64,000 nucleotides of DNA from Dirofilaria immitis (lineage: Eukaryota; Nematoda; Chromadorea; Rhabditida; Onchocercidae). The stretch spans positions 1,984,001 to 2,048,000 of the forward strand of contig JAKNDB010000110.1 in NCBI GenBank assembly GCA_024305405.1, in the 5' to 3' direction. The notes beneath the pieces are model-generated. The model had not been told where the DNA came from. It made no database searches and saw only the letters and a list, made by a program, of their open reading frames with translations. Positions 28,289 to 40,530 of the stretch are shown piece after piece (the stretch's first letter is position 1; the number at the start of each line of letters is the position of its first letter). The position numbers and the translations under genes were made by a program.

Positions 28289-31200
28289 TATACAAGATGA
28301 TAGAAAGAACGGCAAAAGAAATGATTGCTTATTCCAAGCTGTTTGATTGTTTTGAAAATTAAAATGAAAAATTTTTCATCAAATTTCAAAAATTCATCGC
28401 AAATAAAAGAATTAGGAAGATGAAGTTTTAGAGAGAGAAGAAGAGGAAAAAGAGGAGGAGGTGAAAAAAAGAGAGGGAAAATTGCTGATGAAGAACAGAG
28501 AGAAAAAAAAACATAACAGGAATGAAGTGCAAGAAAAGTTCATAAGTGAAATATGGGAGAGATAAAAGAAAAAAGAACAAGCGCAACCTTCATTTTTTTT
28601 CATATTAAAATATAGAAGATGAATGAAATGAATGAAGAGGAAGTTAAGAAAGAAAAGAGAGGAAAAGGGAAAAGAGGTGAATTGAGGAATAGAAAAAGTT
28701 CTATTTTATTTTTCTTTTTTTTCTTTTCTTATTATTATGTTATATTTATTAAAATACATTTTAATGAAGATATTTAATTACTAGCAGATAGTTTTGATCA
28801 GAAGGTAAAATAAAAAATAAAGTAAACTGATAATGCGCAACGAAGTGATACAGCGCTTCCATTATTACTGATTTAGAGAACCTTCCATTAGCAATTTATC
28901 ATCCAGCATTCATATGATCCATGTCCTCTCTCCTTTTCTTTCCCTCTCTCTCTCTCTTTCCTTTTTTCTCCTCTTCATCAAAGTTTTACTGATAAAAACT
29001 TTCATTTTAAGGCTTTAATCTTACATTTAATTATAATCTGCATGAAATTATTTCAGTCAAAAATTTGGTTTTATGATCATAAAATGTTTCAAAATTTATT
29101 TCAGTTTTCTTAGAATTTTTAAAATTTATGTTTGATCATATTTTTGGATCAAAAGTTATTTGTTACGCTCTTGTAATGGATGATTAAAATATTGTCCAAT
29201 ATTATTATTACTATTCAAATACTTATTTTCTTCTAATAGAACTTTCATTTACATGCTTTATTTTAATTTAACATGTTTTAATTAGAAAAAACAAGATTGA
29301 TATCTTTTCTCAAAGTAATGCTTATATATATATTTATAAATCATATGAAAGTTAGATTTTAAAAATTGTAAATAAAAAGGACTAAGTTATTGCTGATAAA
29401 AGATATAAATTGCAATTCGTTCGCATAATTTCGTTGTATTTTACACGAATATGTAAAAGATGGGAAGAAGAAGCAGAAGGAAAAGCATCGTTTTCAAGAG
29501 TCGAGAATATGGAATGTATAATATGCGAGAATTGGTATGAAGAGGAAAAGAGACAGGGTAAACGATCGGGGAAAAAAAGGGAGAGAGGAAAATAAAAATG
29601 ATGAAAAAATCTTTTTTTTTTTCATTTTAAAGTGCATTTTGCAATGTTCCGTTGATTGTATGTTAGGCATTTTTTTCAGGGGCACTGAACTAAATAGGCC
29701 CTCTTCGCTTCAATGGAAAAAAAAACAAAAAAATGGAAAAGAATTTGGTCTCTAATATTAAAGTGCTCGAAAGTGCAATGATAAAAGACATCAAAAGAAA
29801 TGTTATGCTTAAAGCTTTGCATATATTTTTAAAAATTTTTTCTTTTTTTAATTTGACCTCTAGCAGGAAAATAAGAAATTATTTTGAAAATGAAAAAAAA
29901 CAACAAAAATATTTTAAATTTCTATCATTTTTTCCCTTCCAAGATTCATTTTCAAAGTTATGAATTGTTTCATACTTTAATATGCTCACTATATCATCAT
30001 TATATGCTATTTTAACGACTATTATAAACTTTTTTCTTTCATTTAAATATTTATAAAATCCAAAATTCAATTTATATATGATAAATTCTTTCTCTTATAG
30101 AAATAATTTCAAAATTTAAAATTTAATATATAATATAATGCATGGAAGATTTTTTCTTACACCTGTATTATAATTTCAATTCTTTTTAATTTTTAATAAG
30201 TTGCGAAGGTTTTTGTTTTGCAAATTAGGATCTAATTTGGATTAAAAAATTAAAACAAACTTAAACCATAATATTTTGTTAAAAATAAAATATTGAATTA
30301 TAAACAAATAAGACAGTGAATCACAACATCCATTTTGTCGTTTGTGATGTAAATTGTTCGGTGGTGTGCAAACTTTTATGATTTTCATCCTTTTTTTTTT
30401 TTCGAGACTAAAAGGACAATTTTTAAACTAAACATGCACTTTAGAAATGTTAATAATGTCGATGCTTATTTAAAATGTCATTCAAAAAACGACTATACCC
30501 AACATTACGACATTACCAAATTGTACGACAGTGAAATATATCGATATTGTCGCTATTTAATTGATCTTTACTGTGTTAACAGATGGATGGCTTTTGCATA
30601 TTTTAAATAACAAATAAAATGCTCGTCTTAAGTTTCGTTATGAGATGGTTGACAGAAATCAAATTACTCTGTCGTTTTACTAACATATGAATAGACAAAA
30701 AAAACCTGATCTATGTTTATTTTTTAGATGATTGACAAAGAAGGAATTTATTTGCAAATCAAACAAAATGTCAATTCATGTTGCATATATCGCTTTAATA
30801 TAAGTACATCATTTGTTTACAATTTGTAACATCCTTAAAACACACATTTTTTTTTTTCGTTTTATTTTAAAAATGAAGATGGAAAGGAAAATGAAAATAT
30901 TGTAGTGAAAAAGAAAAGAAAGGTTAGAAATGATCGCCCATGAATTGTTGTAGCTGAATCATTGTTAACACTTCTTTTTTTTCTCGAATAAATGGAAGAA
31001 GAGAATAAGTATGGAATTTTGAATGCTAATCCGAACAATCTAATTGCACCGATTAGTGCGGTGATATGAATTATGAATTACGATCATGGATATTATGTCA
31101 AATTTCATCGCAAGTTATAAACGAACCAATTAAATCATTCATTGTGTGAAATTTAAATACTTACTTATGTAACAAGTAAATATTTAAATAGAAATCTTCG

Positions 31201-32902
31201 ATTTTCATTTCTCATTTTAAAAGAATTCAGGCAGAAAGAACGAAAAAAATCAGAAGAGAAGGAACTTTTGAAACAAATGAAAAGTAAGAAAATCGATGAA
31301 TAAGTAGGTAGGATATACTGATGCATGAAAGGATTGATGAGGAATGAACAATGAACGGATGAACAGACATAGGAATTACAAAAGGAACGGATAAATGAAT
31401 GGATGATTGGACGGTTGGATGGACGAAGAAACGGAACGGAACGGATACATAGATGGAATTCATGGATGGAATTTTGAAGAAGTTTGATTTCCGCATGAGC
31501 AAATAGGTATTGTGAAAGTTCAACATTCAGTCTTTTTCCTTTTCTTTTTTTTAAAAGTATTTTAATGTCCTTTAATGGAGTACCATTAATCCGTATATTT
31601 AAAAAATTTTTAAAGTGCATCTAAAGTACATTACCAACCGAATTGCATACTGTCTGATACCATCAAACACAATCATCTTCCTTTTCCGTCACATTTTTTG
31701 ATTTGCTATCTAATATTTTCCTTCTCGATCTATCGTAACCGATCGATTGTAATATATTCTTCATTCACCGCTCGACAGTCTAACCAACAAATGGATGAAA
31801 TTAAATCATACTATAATCTTTGCAAATGAACAAATATAATGAGATGTTGTTTGCTAAACTTGGCAGTTCATTGTGCCATCTGATACAAGGTACTAAATAT
31901 CTGAATATTCGTTAAAGATTCTATTAATATCAAATTCATTTCAGAGTTATTTTTTCCTTTTAATCAATTCTTTTTCCATTTTTCTCGAGATTAAAATTTT
32001 AGTGAAATATTTAGCAATTAAAGGAAAAAGTTGAAGTAATATTTATTTGTCGTATTTAATATGATCATAATGTATGGCTGGTAAAATTATAAATATACGA
32101 CCAAGATATGCATGTGATCATTTAAAAGTATTTGAAGAAAATGAAAAAAGAAAAAAAAAACATCTAAAATTGCGCGGAATTTTCATCCAATAGAGATGTA
32201 TTACAGTATGTATGAAGAGGATAAAATTCAATGGATTTATAGATAATCAGCGAGCAAAATTTATTATATTTCAAATGGGAGAAGCATTCCGAAAATTTTA
32301 TCATATCATATTTGTACTGAAAAACGAATTCATTATGCAAAAATAGGTACTTGCAGACGTTAAAAAAAAAAAAGGTAATCATTTGAAATCTGCAAATTTC
32401 AAAGTTTATGACTATCTACTGCTCAAAATCCTATGAGAATAAAATAATTGGAGACTGAAAGGCACAACCAAAGCTTCATCAAATGTAACTTTCAAATGGT
32501 TTCATTCGAGAAGTAATAAATATATTCCTGTTATAATTCTAATACTTCTGCATAATAATCAAATCATTGTTTTTTTTCTCGACTTTTCGCAACTTTATTG
32601 GGAAAAATTTCAAAAATATTTAAGATATTGAAGTATTCTACAAATTGAAATCTAAATTTTCTATCTTTTTACTCCTTCATATTTGAAACTGCATAAGAAC
32701 ATGAATGAAAATATTATAGTTAAAAAATAGTTGAGAAATTTCATCAATTTCTTAAATCCTTAATTTCAAAAAAAAAAAAGCTCAAATAGAAACTTGAAAT
32801 GACACAGCGGGACTAACGTTCCACTTCTGAAGCAATTTTACAAGGAATGACATTTTCCTTCTTTACACTAATTCAAGCGAATATGACTGACATACATCGA
32901 AT

Positions 32903-32903
32903 C

Positions 32904-32938
<35 letters not shown>

Positions 32939-32940
32939 GA
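32903..32940. repeat. (ATC)n microsatellite
   Basis: Around a dozen ATC units followed by ATT and ATC variants, in otherwise non-coding sequence. Confidence 0.85.
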
Positions 32941-33839
32941 GTATTATTATTATCATCATCAAACATAAAAATGATACAACAAGCTGTACTATTGCATATC
33001 AAAATTTGCAATCTTTTCATTTTTATTAATAAAATTTATAAAAGTCAAAATTGATTGCTTAAAATTAATTTTTATTTTTTCTTTTTCTTGCACACAATTT
33101 TTGCAATTTTTTAAAATAGATATCTTAGCAATCGGTTATAATCGGAAAAATGGCAAATGCATTTGAATATTAAAATAATATGATATTGGTATGAACAACG
33201 ATCATAGAACAGTAGAAAAGATAATATTGAAAGATCGAGATATTACACATATCGTGCCGCTATTTGATTATATCTTTCGCATTAAATATTGTCGAGATTT
33301 ACATATTTCCGACATATTTCAAGTATGATTTTCGTATCAGATTGTTTTAACTTTCAACAGTTTTTTCCATTTCAATTTTTTTCTTTTTTATCTCATCCTC
33401 GATAATCGCTAATTTCATCACTCAACGGATTGGTTATTTTTGCGGTTCGGATAGTTACTGCTGTTAGAATAATTTTCAAAGTTATCACAAATGGCTTCAT
33501 AGATGATATGATAAAAGTTATCACGCAAGATATGCATTTAGTATAGTGTGAAAAGAATGAAATTATAAGATATCGAAAAAATTAGGACATTCAAATTGAA
33601 AGCAATAGATCATAACAGAATATTTGAATCAATTATTTCAAAATAATTTTGGCATAATATTACTTAACATTTTAAAATCTTTAAATTAATAACAAATTTG
33701 TTAATTTTCAATGAATGTTTAAAAAGACTTAATATTAATATATTAATTAATTAGTTTAAATATATTTTACGAGAAATAACTCTAAAATTAAAAAAGAAAG
33801 AGAATGTATCAAGTTGAGATTAAAGTTGGAAGCTCGAAT

Positions 33840-36800
33840 ATGTGCTATCCGAGCTTCCATATATTCTGGAGCAGCAGTTTCTTTTATGCATGCATGGTAT
33901 TTTTCGTTCAATGTTCTACTTCACGAGCAAAAGAAATATCCGTCAATGGCAAGGTAAGACTGAATTGTTCCTAATGAAATCATAATCTCTGGATAAATGA
34001 TTCAGTATTATTTTTTTGGTATAAATCGCAAGAGAATATTTTGATCGAATTGTTTTAAAATGATTTTGATATGATATTACTTGACATTTTAAAATCTTTG
34101 ATTTTTCTTTAAGTTAAATAAATTTTTTTCTTTTTGGCTCTTTTCATTTTTTATTTTTAAGTTTTTCTTATTTACTTATTTACTAATTTACTCTATGAAT
34201 TTTTAGGCATTTCATGCTTTTGACAATTTCATTAATGCCTACCATAGAAAGGAGCAAACTGTAACAACAAATTACTTTCGTATTTGCGGCCAAGAGTTGA
34301 TACGTGCTTTGATTAAAGTGAATTAATAAAATTTGTTCGGGATTTCTTTTTATAAAGTAGAAAATGTCTTAAAGTAAATTGATTAATCATTATAATCTTT
34401 AATTTCTTATATCATTAAAGAGCATTTTAATCATTTCGCTTCAATTCTAACTTATTTTATAACAAAATTTGATGAAATTCTTTAACTTTATATGTTAGAA
34501 GATATTTTTAATCTAAAAATTTGAAATTTAACTTCGTGTGTAAATCAATTTTGAAAGTAATCAAATATTTTATCATTTGATAGAATTGAACATTCACGTC
34601 ATTCCAGACATGCACACCAATAAATGGCACATATCCATGCTTTCAAAGTTCAACCAATACGAGACGTAAGCAATCTAAAAATTAAATCTGTTTAATCTGA
34701 TATGAAAAGAAACGATTGCAAAGCAATTTTTTCTTGCAATGAATATTTTTGAAAAGTTTTTAGCATTACTCAGAAAATAATCAAAAAAGAAATGCTATTT
34801 TTTGGGACTTTAAATTTTCTAGGCATTTTATTTTAAAGACAATTTCTTCTAACAAATTGTTTTAAAAACAAATATGGATAATAATGCAGCAAATTGCAGC
34901 AAACATTTAGTTTCAAAATAAGAGATGAGAGTTAATATTTGTTGATTGCAAATTTATTTTCTTGCTACTAGTATAATTGGTATTTTTAATTTCCAAAGCT
35001 TTTGGCTATAATTTATTCTCATGAACAATTTTGCTAACTATCAGGTCAACAATTTAACTAACGGATAATGGATTGATTGACTTATTAAAGTTTGATATAA
35101 GAAATTAATTTGAGCTGGAAACTAAAGTCATAGTTTCTCATCTAGATGTTCTGCCAATTGATGATTTTCCTATTCTTGGTTTTTTCCTATTTTTTTTTGA
35201 AATTATTTCAGGATAAGAAACCATTTCAACTTCATTTTGAATTATTGCTGAAATTATTTCCTTTTCCTGCTTTGCTGAATAATGATCAGTTTATATGACA
35301 CTTTGTAATGGAAGCACTTTGAGTCCTCCAATCTTCTTTCTAGAAAGATGACATTCTTGAAGACATTTGACGTTGACATTATCGTACGGTCGATATCGAT
35401 GCACTCTATTGAAGTGCATTCGTTAAAATGCCTAACGCAATGATACATTTAAGCATTTAATGTTTGAAATTTTCATCGAATGATTCATTTTCATCGAAGC
35501 AAGCAATTTCCCTTTTTTGATTAATAAATTAAATTCAGTTCTTTCAAGCATTGATTTCACCAATCGATCGTCCAATTAATAAATTATTAAAAAGGTTAAC
35601 AAATTAAAGAAAAAAATATCAATTTAAGTGTTGGATTACGTTTTCAGTAATTTGCAAATCATATTATTTTAATAAAACTCAATTATCTCAAAATTTTCAT
35701 TTTAAATCGTTATCTCCTTCATTTTCTTGTTCATTTCGTTGATTGGCTAGAAGGACAACTCCAACAACTTGTCTATTTGAATTGAAACATAACTATCTTC
35801 TTCTCGACATTAGATCACTTCTTAGCACGTAATAGCTGTGAAAATAAGTAGCGATTTGTGAAGCTGAAAATTACTGAGCAGGTAAGTAGCAGGAATAACT
35901 TGATTATTTGTTAGAGCTTAAAATTTGATATTAAATTCAAGCCATCTGATCAAAACTTGGAATCCAAATTACTTGAGAAAATCAGTCTCGACTTTTTAAA
36001 TTTTACTTATTCACTGCCACTACACTACTTATAAATAGAATTATCATTTTTGGTCAAATTCCTGGTTTCTTAATCACTATCACTTAAGTAGGTTAATTAT
36101 CTCCTACATATCTTTTATACTGATCCCTTTATATTCATTGAAAATTCTTCTTTCGACAACTTTTTTCATCAGTTTTTAAATTCAGACTAATTTGATTTAA
36201 TCGTCATTTAGTCTCTTTCAGCTTCTGAAATGGCAATTTGCAAATCGATTATTCAGCTAACTATATTGACTCCTGATGGCAAATCACCATATATCTTATT
36301 TATGTATCATTGAAATATCTTTATTTATCATAATAAACTAGATTAAAAGCCTATCCAGCCTTGGATTTGTCATTCTTTTTATCCTAGAAATACTTAATTT
36401 ATTTCGAAAATTTATTTATTGATTTCCTTTTGAATTTTCGGTCAATTAATTCCTTAACAGATAAACGTATAAGAAGTCCTCTTACCACCTTCAACTTTTT
36501 TTTCATCTTTATGGTTCGTTTTCTCTTTGAGTTATCATACAAATCTTTTGAACATAATTGCAATTTTTTCATGGAAATATCATATTGCACAATATACTGG
36601 AATTTGAGCATTTATTTAATTATTGAAATTATTTAATAAAAAAATTTTTTCCACAACAAAATAAGAGAGTTAGAAAGTTATGAACGATTGGATATCATCG
36701 ATATTAATAGATGATTATTGAGTCTTATCAATGAAACCAATATCACATTCGTGATAATCTCAAATAGTCAATAAATTTAGCAACAACATACAACTTTTAA

Positions 36801-37003
36801 AAAAAAAATCAAAATGTGACGTCAATTAAAATTCGTTAAATATTTTTTATTTTTAAATATTAAGTTATAAAATTATAGATGCTGACAAGACATCAAATCG
36901 CAGCTATCGCCGAGGTGTTGCAACAAGTTGTTGTGACTTTGGTCGATGTTCGCAAGAATACCTGACGACATTCTGTTGCGAGAGGTTAAATGTTGCACGA
37001 TAA
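33840..37003 (+). CDS. insulin-like peptide precursor (nematode INS family)
   Basis: Four short exons join in consistent phase: 33840-33953, 34207-34317, 34608-34665 and 36879-37003, giving about 135 residues. Donors are GTAAGA, GTGAAT and GTAAGC; acceptors end TTTTAG, TTCCAG and TATAG. Exon 1 encodes a hydrophobic signal peptide (FWSSSFFYACMVFFVQC). The B-chain motif RICGQELIRALIKTC is created across the exon 2/3 junction and has the insulin spacing C-X11-C. Exon 4 carries a dibasic site (YRRG), then the A chain CCDFGRCSQEYLTTFCC, i.e. CC-X4-C-X8-CC. With the extra Cys in exon 3 (YPCF) this gives eight cysteines, matching nematode insulins with four disulfides such as INS-6, except X4 rather than X3 in the A chain. 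Predicted secreted hormone acting on a DAF-2-type receptor (family knowledge). An in-frame upstream ATG at 33804 is possible but would push the signal peptide inward. No frame breaks are seen. Confidence 0.8.
35128..36596 (-). CDS. candidate small cysteine-containing protein, antisense within insulin-like gene intron 3 (partial)
   Basis: Three minus-strand segments splice in phase: 36541-36596 (acceptor TTCCAG), 35302-35431 (acceptor GCGTTAG) and 35128-35169, ending in TGA. They give 75 residues with four cysteines (LCSKD, NECTSIEC, SKCFH) and a final ENHQLAEHLDEKL. No first exon with a start or signal peptide was found, so the 5' end is missing. The first segment begins YIVQYDIS, resembling YILQYAIS in exon 2 of the neighbouring minus-strand gene, which hints at a shared origin. 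All exons lie between insulin-like exons 3 and 4, so this would be a gene nested antisense in an intron. No family is recognised; phase agreement and amino-acid composition are the only support. Confidence 0.33.
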
Positions 37004-37756
37004 ACTACGTCATATCAAATTCCCAACCGCTATGACACCTACTTGCTAAATTAATCATTACGAATTATAAAATATAGCAATAGGAAGAAATGGATTATAT
37101 GAAAAATGTCGAAGAAGTATAAATGTTTGAAAAATAAATTGAATAATTAAATTTAATAGTTCATATCATCCAGCAAATTTTGAAAATTATTTACTGCAAT
37201 ATAGTGCAGTACCATTATTATTTGATAATATTGATAAGCTCAGAAAATAATGAGTAATGAATTAGCGTTTCATACTGTATATTTTATCAATTTCAAAAAC
37301 ATGTAGCAAAAAAAATTTCTTCTTTTCGTTTTTTTTAAATTGTAAATTTGATTTCAATTTCGATTTTAATTTCTGGTAATCCATTGATAGATGCCTTTGA
37401 TAGAAGCATTCTGTGTCATTTTGTAAAAACAATTAATGAATGAATAATGTTATTAATGGGAATTTATGCAGCCAATAAGTGTGACAATAAATGATCATCA
37501 TGTATGATGTGAAAAAGTTCATTTCTATGTTTATAAGCCAAAAAAATTTTTTGCGATATGATAATATAAATGAATATCTTAAATAAATTTTATAAAATAA
37601 AATCTATGAAAATTTTAGATAATAATTTCTGGTGTAAAGTTTATAAAGCGATTGCTTTTTTTTCATCAGACTTTTTGAATAAATTTGGCAAAATGAATAA
37701 AATGTTTGTTGAAGAAATATGTGAAATGATTTCATTTCACATATGATTGTCATTGC

Positions 37757-39717
37757 TTAGCCCCAAAAATGATTCAACATTGTAAGTTCAAGCTTTCGAT
37801 GACCTGATCGTCGCTCTGATTCATCTGAAGAAAAGCTTACTTTTGAAAGGCTAATTTTGTTTTTATTTTAAAGTAAATTCTTTGATTTGTTTAACAATTT
37901 GTTGCTATGCTGCTTAATTATAATATCAAAAGAAAGAAATTAAAATAAAACTTTTGCAAAATACTGAAAGTAAATTTTTCAAGATAAGTTACACCATTAA
38001 AAATCGCTAAATTTTATATTAAGTGATAGAGATTTAATTTAAAAAAATGAAGCATTCAAGAAACCTGAATTTGTGTTGTCAAAGGTTGAAGCCGGATTAT
38101 TATTGTTAAACTGAAACGAAGAAGAATTAAAGTTACTAGGTTTTTTCGACAAAATTTCACGAATTTTAAAATTATACTTAGTGATATCGTCACAGCACAG
38201 TTTATTTTATTTGACGGATTACCCATTTTAAAATTTGATGGTTGTAAAACTAACAAACTATAATTTAATTACGCTAAACTTTCTTCCGTCATTTTTTGAT
38301 AATAGCTACAATTAAACTTAAAATATATTTGATTTAGAAACTTATGACATCTTATGACATTGTGATTAATAATGTCAATGTATATAATTCACAACACATC
38401 CTGCAGCATTTCGCTAATCATTTCAAGTTTCAGTAAAAAAGTTTTCAAGTGTCAGAAGTAATTTTAGAATGATTGATATTGAATTAATTAACACCTACCG
38501 TATCATCTTTGCGTTTCCCAAAATCTACTTGATTTAAACAACTTGTTTCGTGCTTTATTCAACGATCTCTTTTGATTCAGCTGTTGCATCAATGGCATTC
38601 GCATAGGCTGTTGAATCTTAACAAAGCACAGTAAAGTAATTAATTAGTAATTGAAAATAAGAAATAAAATAAAAATATGATGAATGCTTGAAAAAAAATA
38701 AAATAAAACGTAAATAATTGATGATTGACAACATTTGGAAAATAAATGATCAAAATTATCCCACATATTACATTCCAGTGATCTTTTAAAATTTGATAGC
38801 TATGTTCAAATATCGAATAATACGGGAAATATGAAAGAGAAATGTTTCGTGAAAGTAGCCAGTAGATACAAAAGGTTGAACAAGAACTTAAACTTGTTGT
38901 TAGAATGAAATGATGAAATTTTTATTAATTTGAATAAATGATGATTGATGATATCAGCTTTTTTAAATTCAGTGATAGTCATGAATATATAATTCAATCG
39001 TATATTTATTAATAGTACGTTGAGGAATTTTTCCTTCTGGAATTAATTAATTAATTGGAAAGTTTAATCACCCTCTTATCAAATCTTCCAAACAATTGAT
39101 AACTCACATTGAATTGTTTGATAATTAAATACTCATTAAAATTTTCAACAATTAGAAATTCATTGTTGTTTTGTTCAATCAAAAATAAGAAAGTTTCTCC
39201 ATTTTTAAAAATTTCTTTACTCATTTGATTTCTCATTTCTGTTCGACTCGATATTGCATATTGTAAAATATACTGAAATTTAGACAAAGAACAAAAAATA
39301 TTTCCATTTTTTCTCAGAATATTTGAAAGGAAATAATTGAAAAAAGGAAGAGATTCTTGGTGTAACGCAAGATATTAATCTGTTCTCGTATATTTTATCA
39401 ATTATTTAATTGAAATTTTCAAACTACTAATGTCTCTCTTTGAAAAAAAAACGAACTTCTGAAATGATTTAAAGATTATTAAAGCCAATCACTAAAATAG
39501 AATCTTTTAGATCTTATTGTCAATTAGCTTTAAAAAAGATTGGGAGATTTTCTAACTTCATTTAATTGTTCTAGAAATTCCAGTAAACAGGGCCAAATTG
39601 ATCGAGACATTTATTTTCCTCATCCATATCATTGGAATAAGTTAAATGGATCAACATGCTCGTTAATATTGTTATTTGTACTATCATCGAATAGCGTAAT
39701 ATCGTTGTTAATAGCAT
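37757..39717 (-). CDS. small predicted secreted protein or peptide precursor, unknown family
   Basis: Five exons read in one continuous frame of about 137 residues: 39589-39717, 39221-39272, 38499-38616, 38065-38110 and 37757-37824. One missing base must be assumed near 38554-38558 in exon 3; with it, exon 3 fits both neighbouring phases exactly. Exon 1 starts MLLTTILRYSMIVQITILTS, a typical signal peptide, followed by DMDEENKCLDQFGP. The rest includes STAYANAIDATAESKEIVE, SCLNQVDFGKRKDDT, an Asn-rich FNNNNPASTF and a C-terminus LTMLNHFWG. FGKR is a classic amidation and dibasic processing site, and the last Gly could also be amidated, so a neuropeptide precursor is possible but not proven. 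Only two cysteines are present. Exon 1 uses a weak donor (GTTTAC). The gene is convergent with the insulin-like gene, with stops about 750 bases apart. Confidence 0.58.
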
Positions 39718-39746
39718 AATGCTTCATCAATTCTTGTCAAAGAAAT
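39718..39746 (-). other. 29-nt 5' leader after a splice acceptor (possible SL trans-splice site)
   Basis: TTTTTAATTCCAG immediately precedes a 29-base leader and then the ATG at 39717 on the minus strand. A consensus acceptor with no coding frame across it, this close to a start codon, is typical of nematode spliced-leader addition. An ordinary 5' UTR intron is the alternative. Confidence 0.45.
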
Positions 39747-40266
39747 CTGGAATTAAAAACATATTTTGTAAATATTTCGTTTAAATTGAAATCCACTTAA
39801 AAGAATGGTAACCAGCAATTGATTGCGCCTAATAAATAGATCATATAATTAAGCAAAAAGGATTAATGATTTGAACTTTTCATCCTCTTCTCTTTATTTT
39901 TTCAAATGATATATGGGAAATTATGAGACGATTTTAAAATAATAGTTACTGGTTATAAAAGAAATTAAATTAGAAATAAGGAAAGAAATGGGAATCTTCA
40001 AATGTCAAATCAACGATTATTGAAGTAGTAAAAACTATTAGTTTCACTTTTGCATTGATAATAATGAGTGAAAGGAAAAAAAATCCAAACTATGTAATTA
40101 AATTAGTACTTAGAATCGGTAGCTAATAAAAAGCGAAACAAAGAAAGTTAAAAGATTACGAACTTTTTAACGAATAAGTTTTTTCAAAATAATTGCTTGT
40201 TCTACTGAATGATCATTCCATATACATCTAATTTTTTTTCCTGAATTCAATTTCATTTCTCTACAG

Positions 40267-40530
40267 TATCCTCTTGCAACTCTTAGTTGTCTAAAGTTAA
40301 CACAACAAACTCTAACGAATTTAAAAAAAAGCCGAAAAACTATTGCATACTTCTATTATTATATTTATCTATTTGTAACACGATAATTTAGCGAAATAGT
40401 TTCAAATAGGGAAAATTAAATTGAAATCAGCAAGATAAATCAACCGATACGGAAGCTGATGAAAAATTTACCGCACCGCAATGATGATAAAATTTACAAT
40501 TGTGCGAAATCGTTGAGAAGTGTGAAATAA
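40267..40530 (+). CDS. weak candidate: 3' end of a small cysteine-containing protein
   Basis: Two plus-strand segments fit in phase. The first is 40267-40295, after a strong acceptor (TTTCTCTACAG) and before GTTAAC. The second is 40431-40530, after AAATCAG and ending in TAA. Joined, they give 42 residues (YPLATLSCLNKINQPIRKL... ending NCAKSLRSVK). No start or signal-peptide exon was found upstream. The opposite strand is also open over part of this stretch, so strand and reality are uncertain. No family recognised. Confidence 0.22.

Larger units (their letters stand above)
15587..33803. other. long gene-poor stretch with simple repeats
   Basis: No multi-exon gene could be supported on either strand. 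A second CAA/CAG-rich patch at 15727-15765 (minus) lies just upstream of the 15586 start and may be 5' UTR or an upstream exon. A GC-richer patch at 17757-17848 has a CAG acceptor on the plus strand and a 28-codon open frame, but no partner exon. GA/CT-rich and A/T-rich runs (for example near 18100 and 18930) and several tandem arrays occur and are listed separately. Confidence 0.5.

Noticed and set aside
36879..36980. Minus-strand open frame overlapping insulin-like exon 4
   Set aside because: The plus-strand reading has the insulin A-chain motif and correct phase with three other exons, so the minus frame is treated as a shadow.
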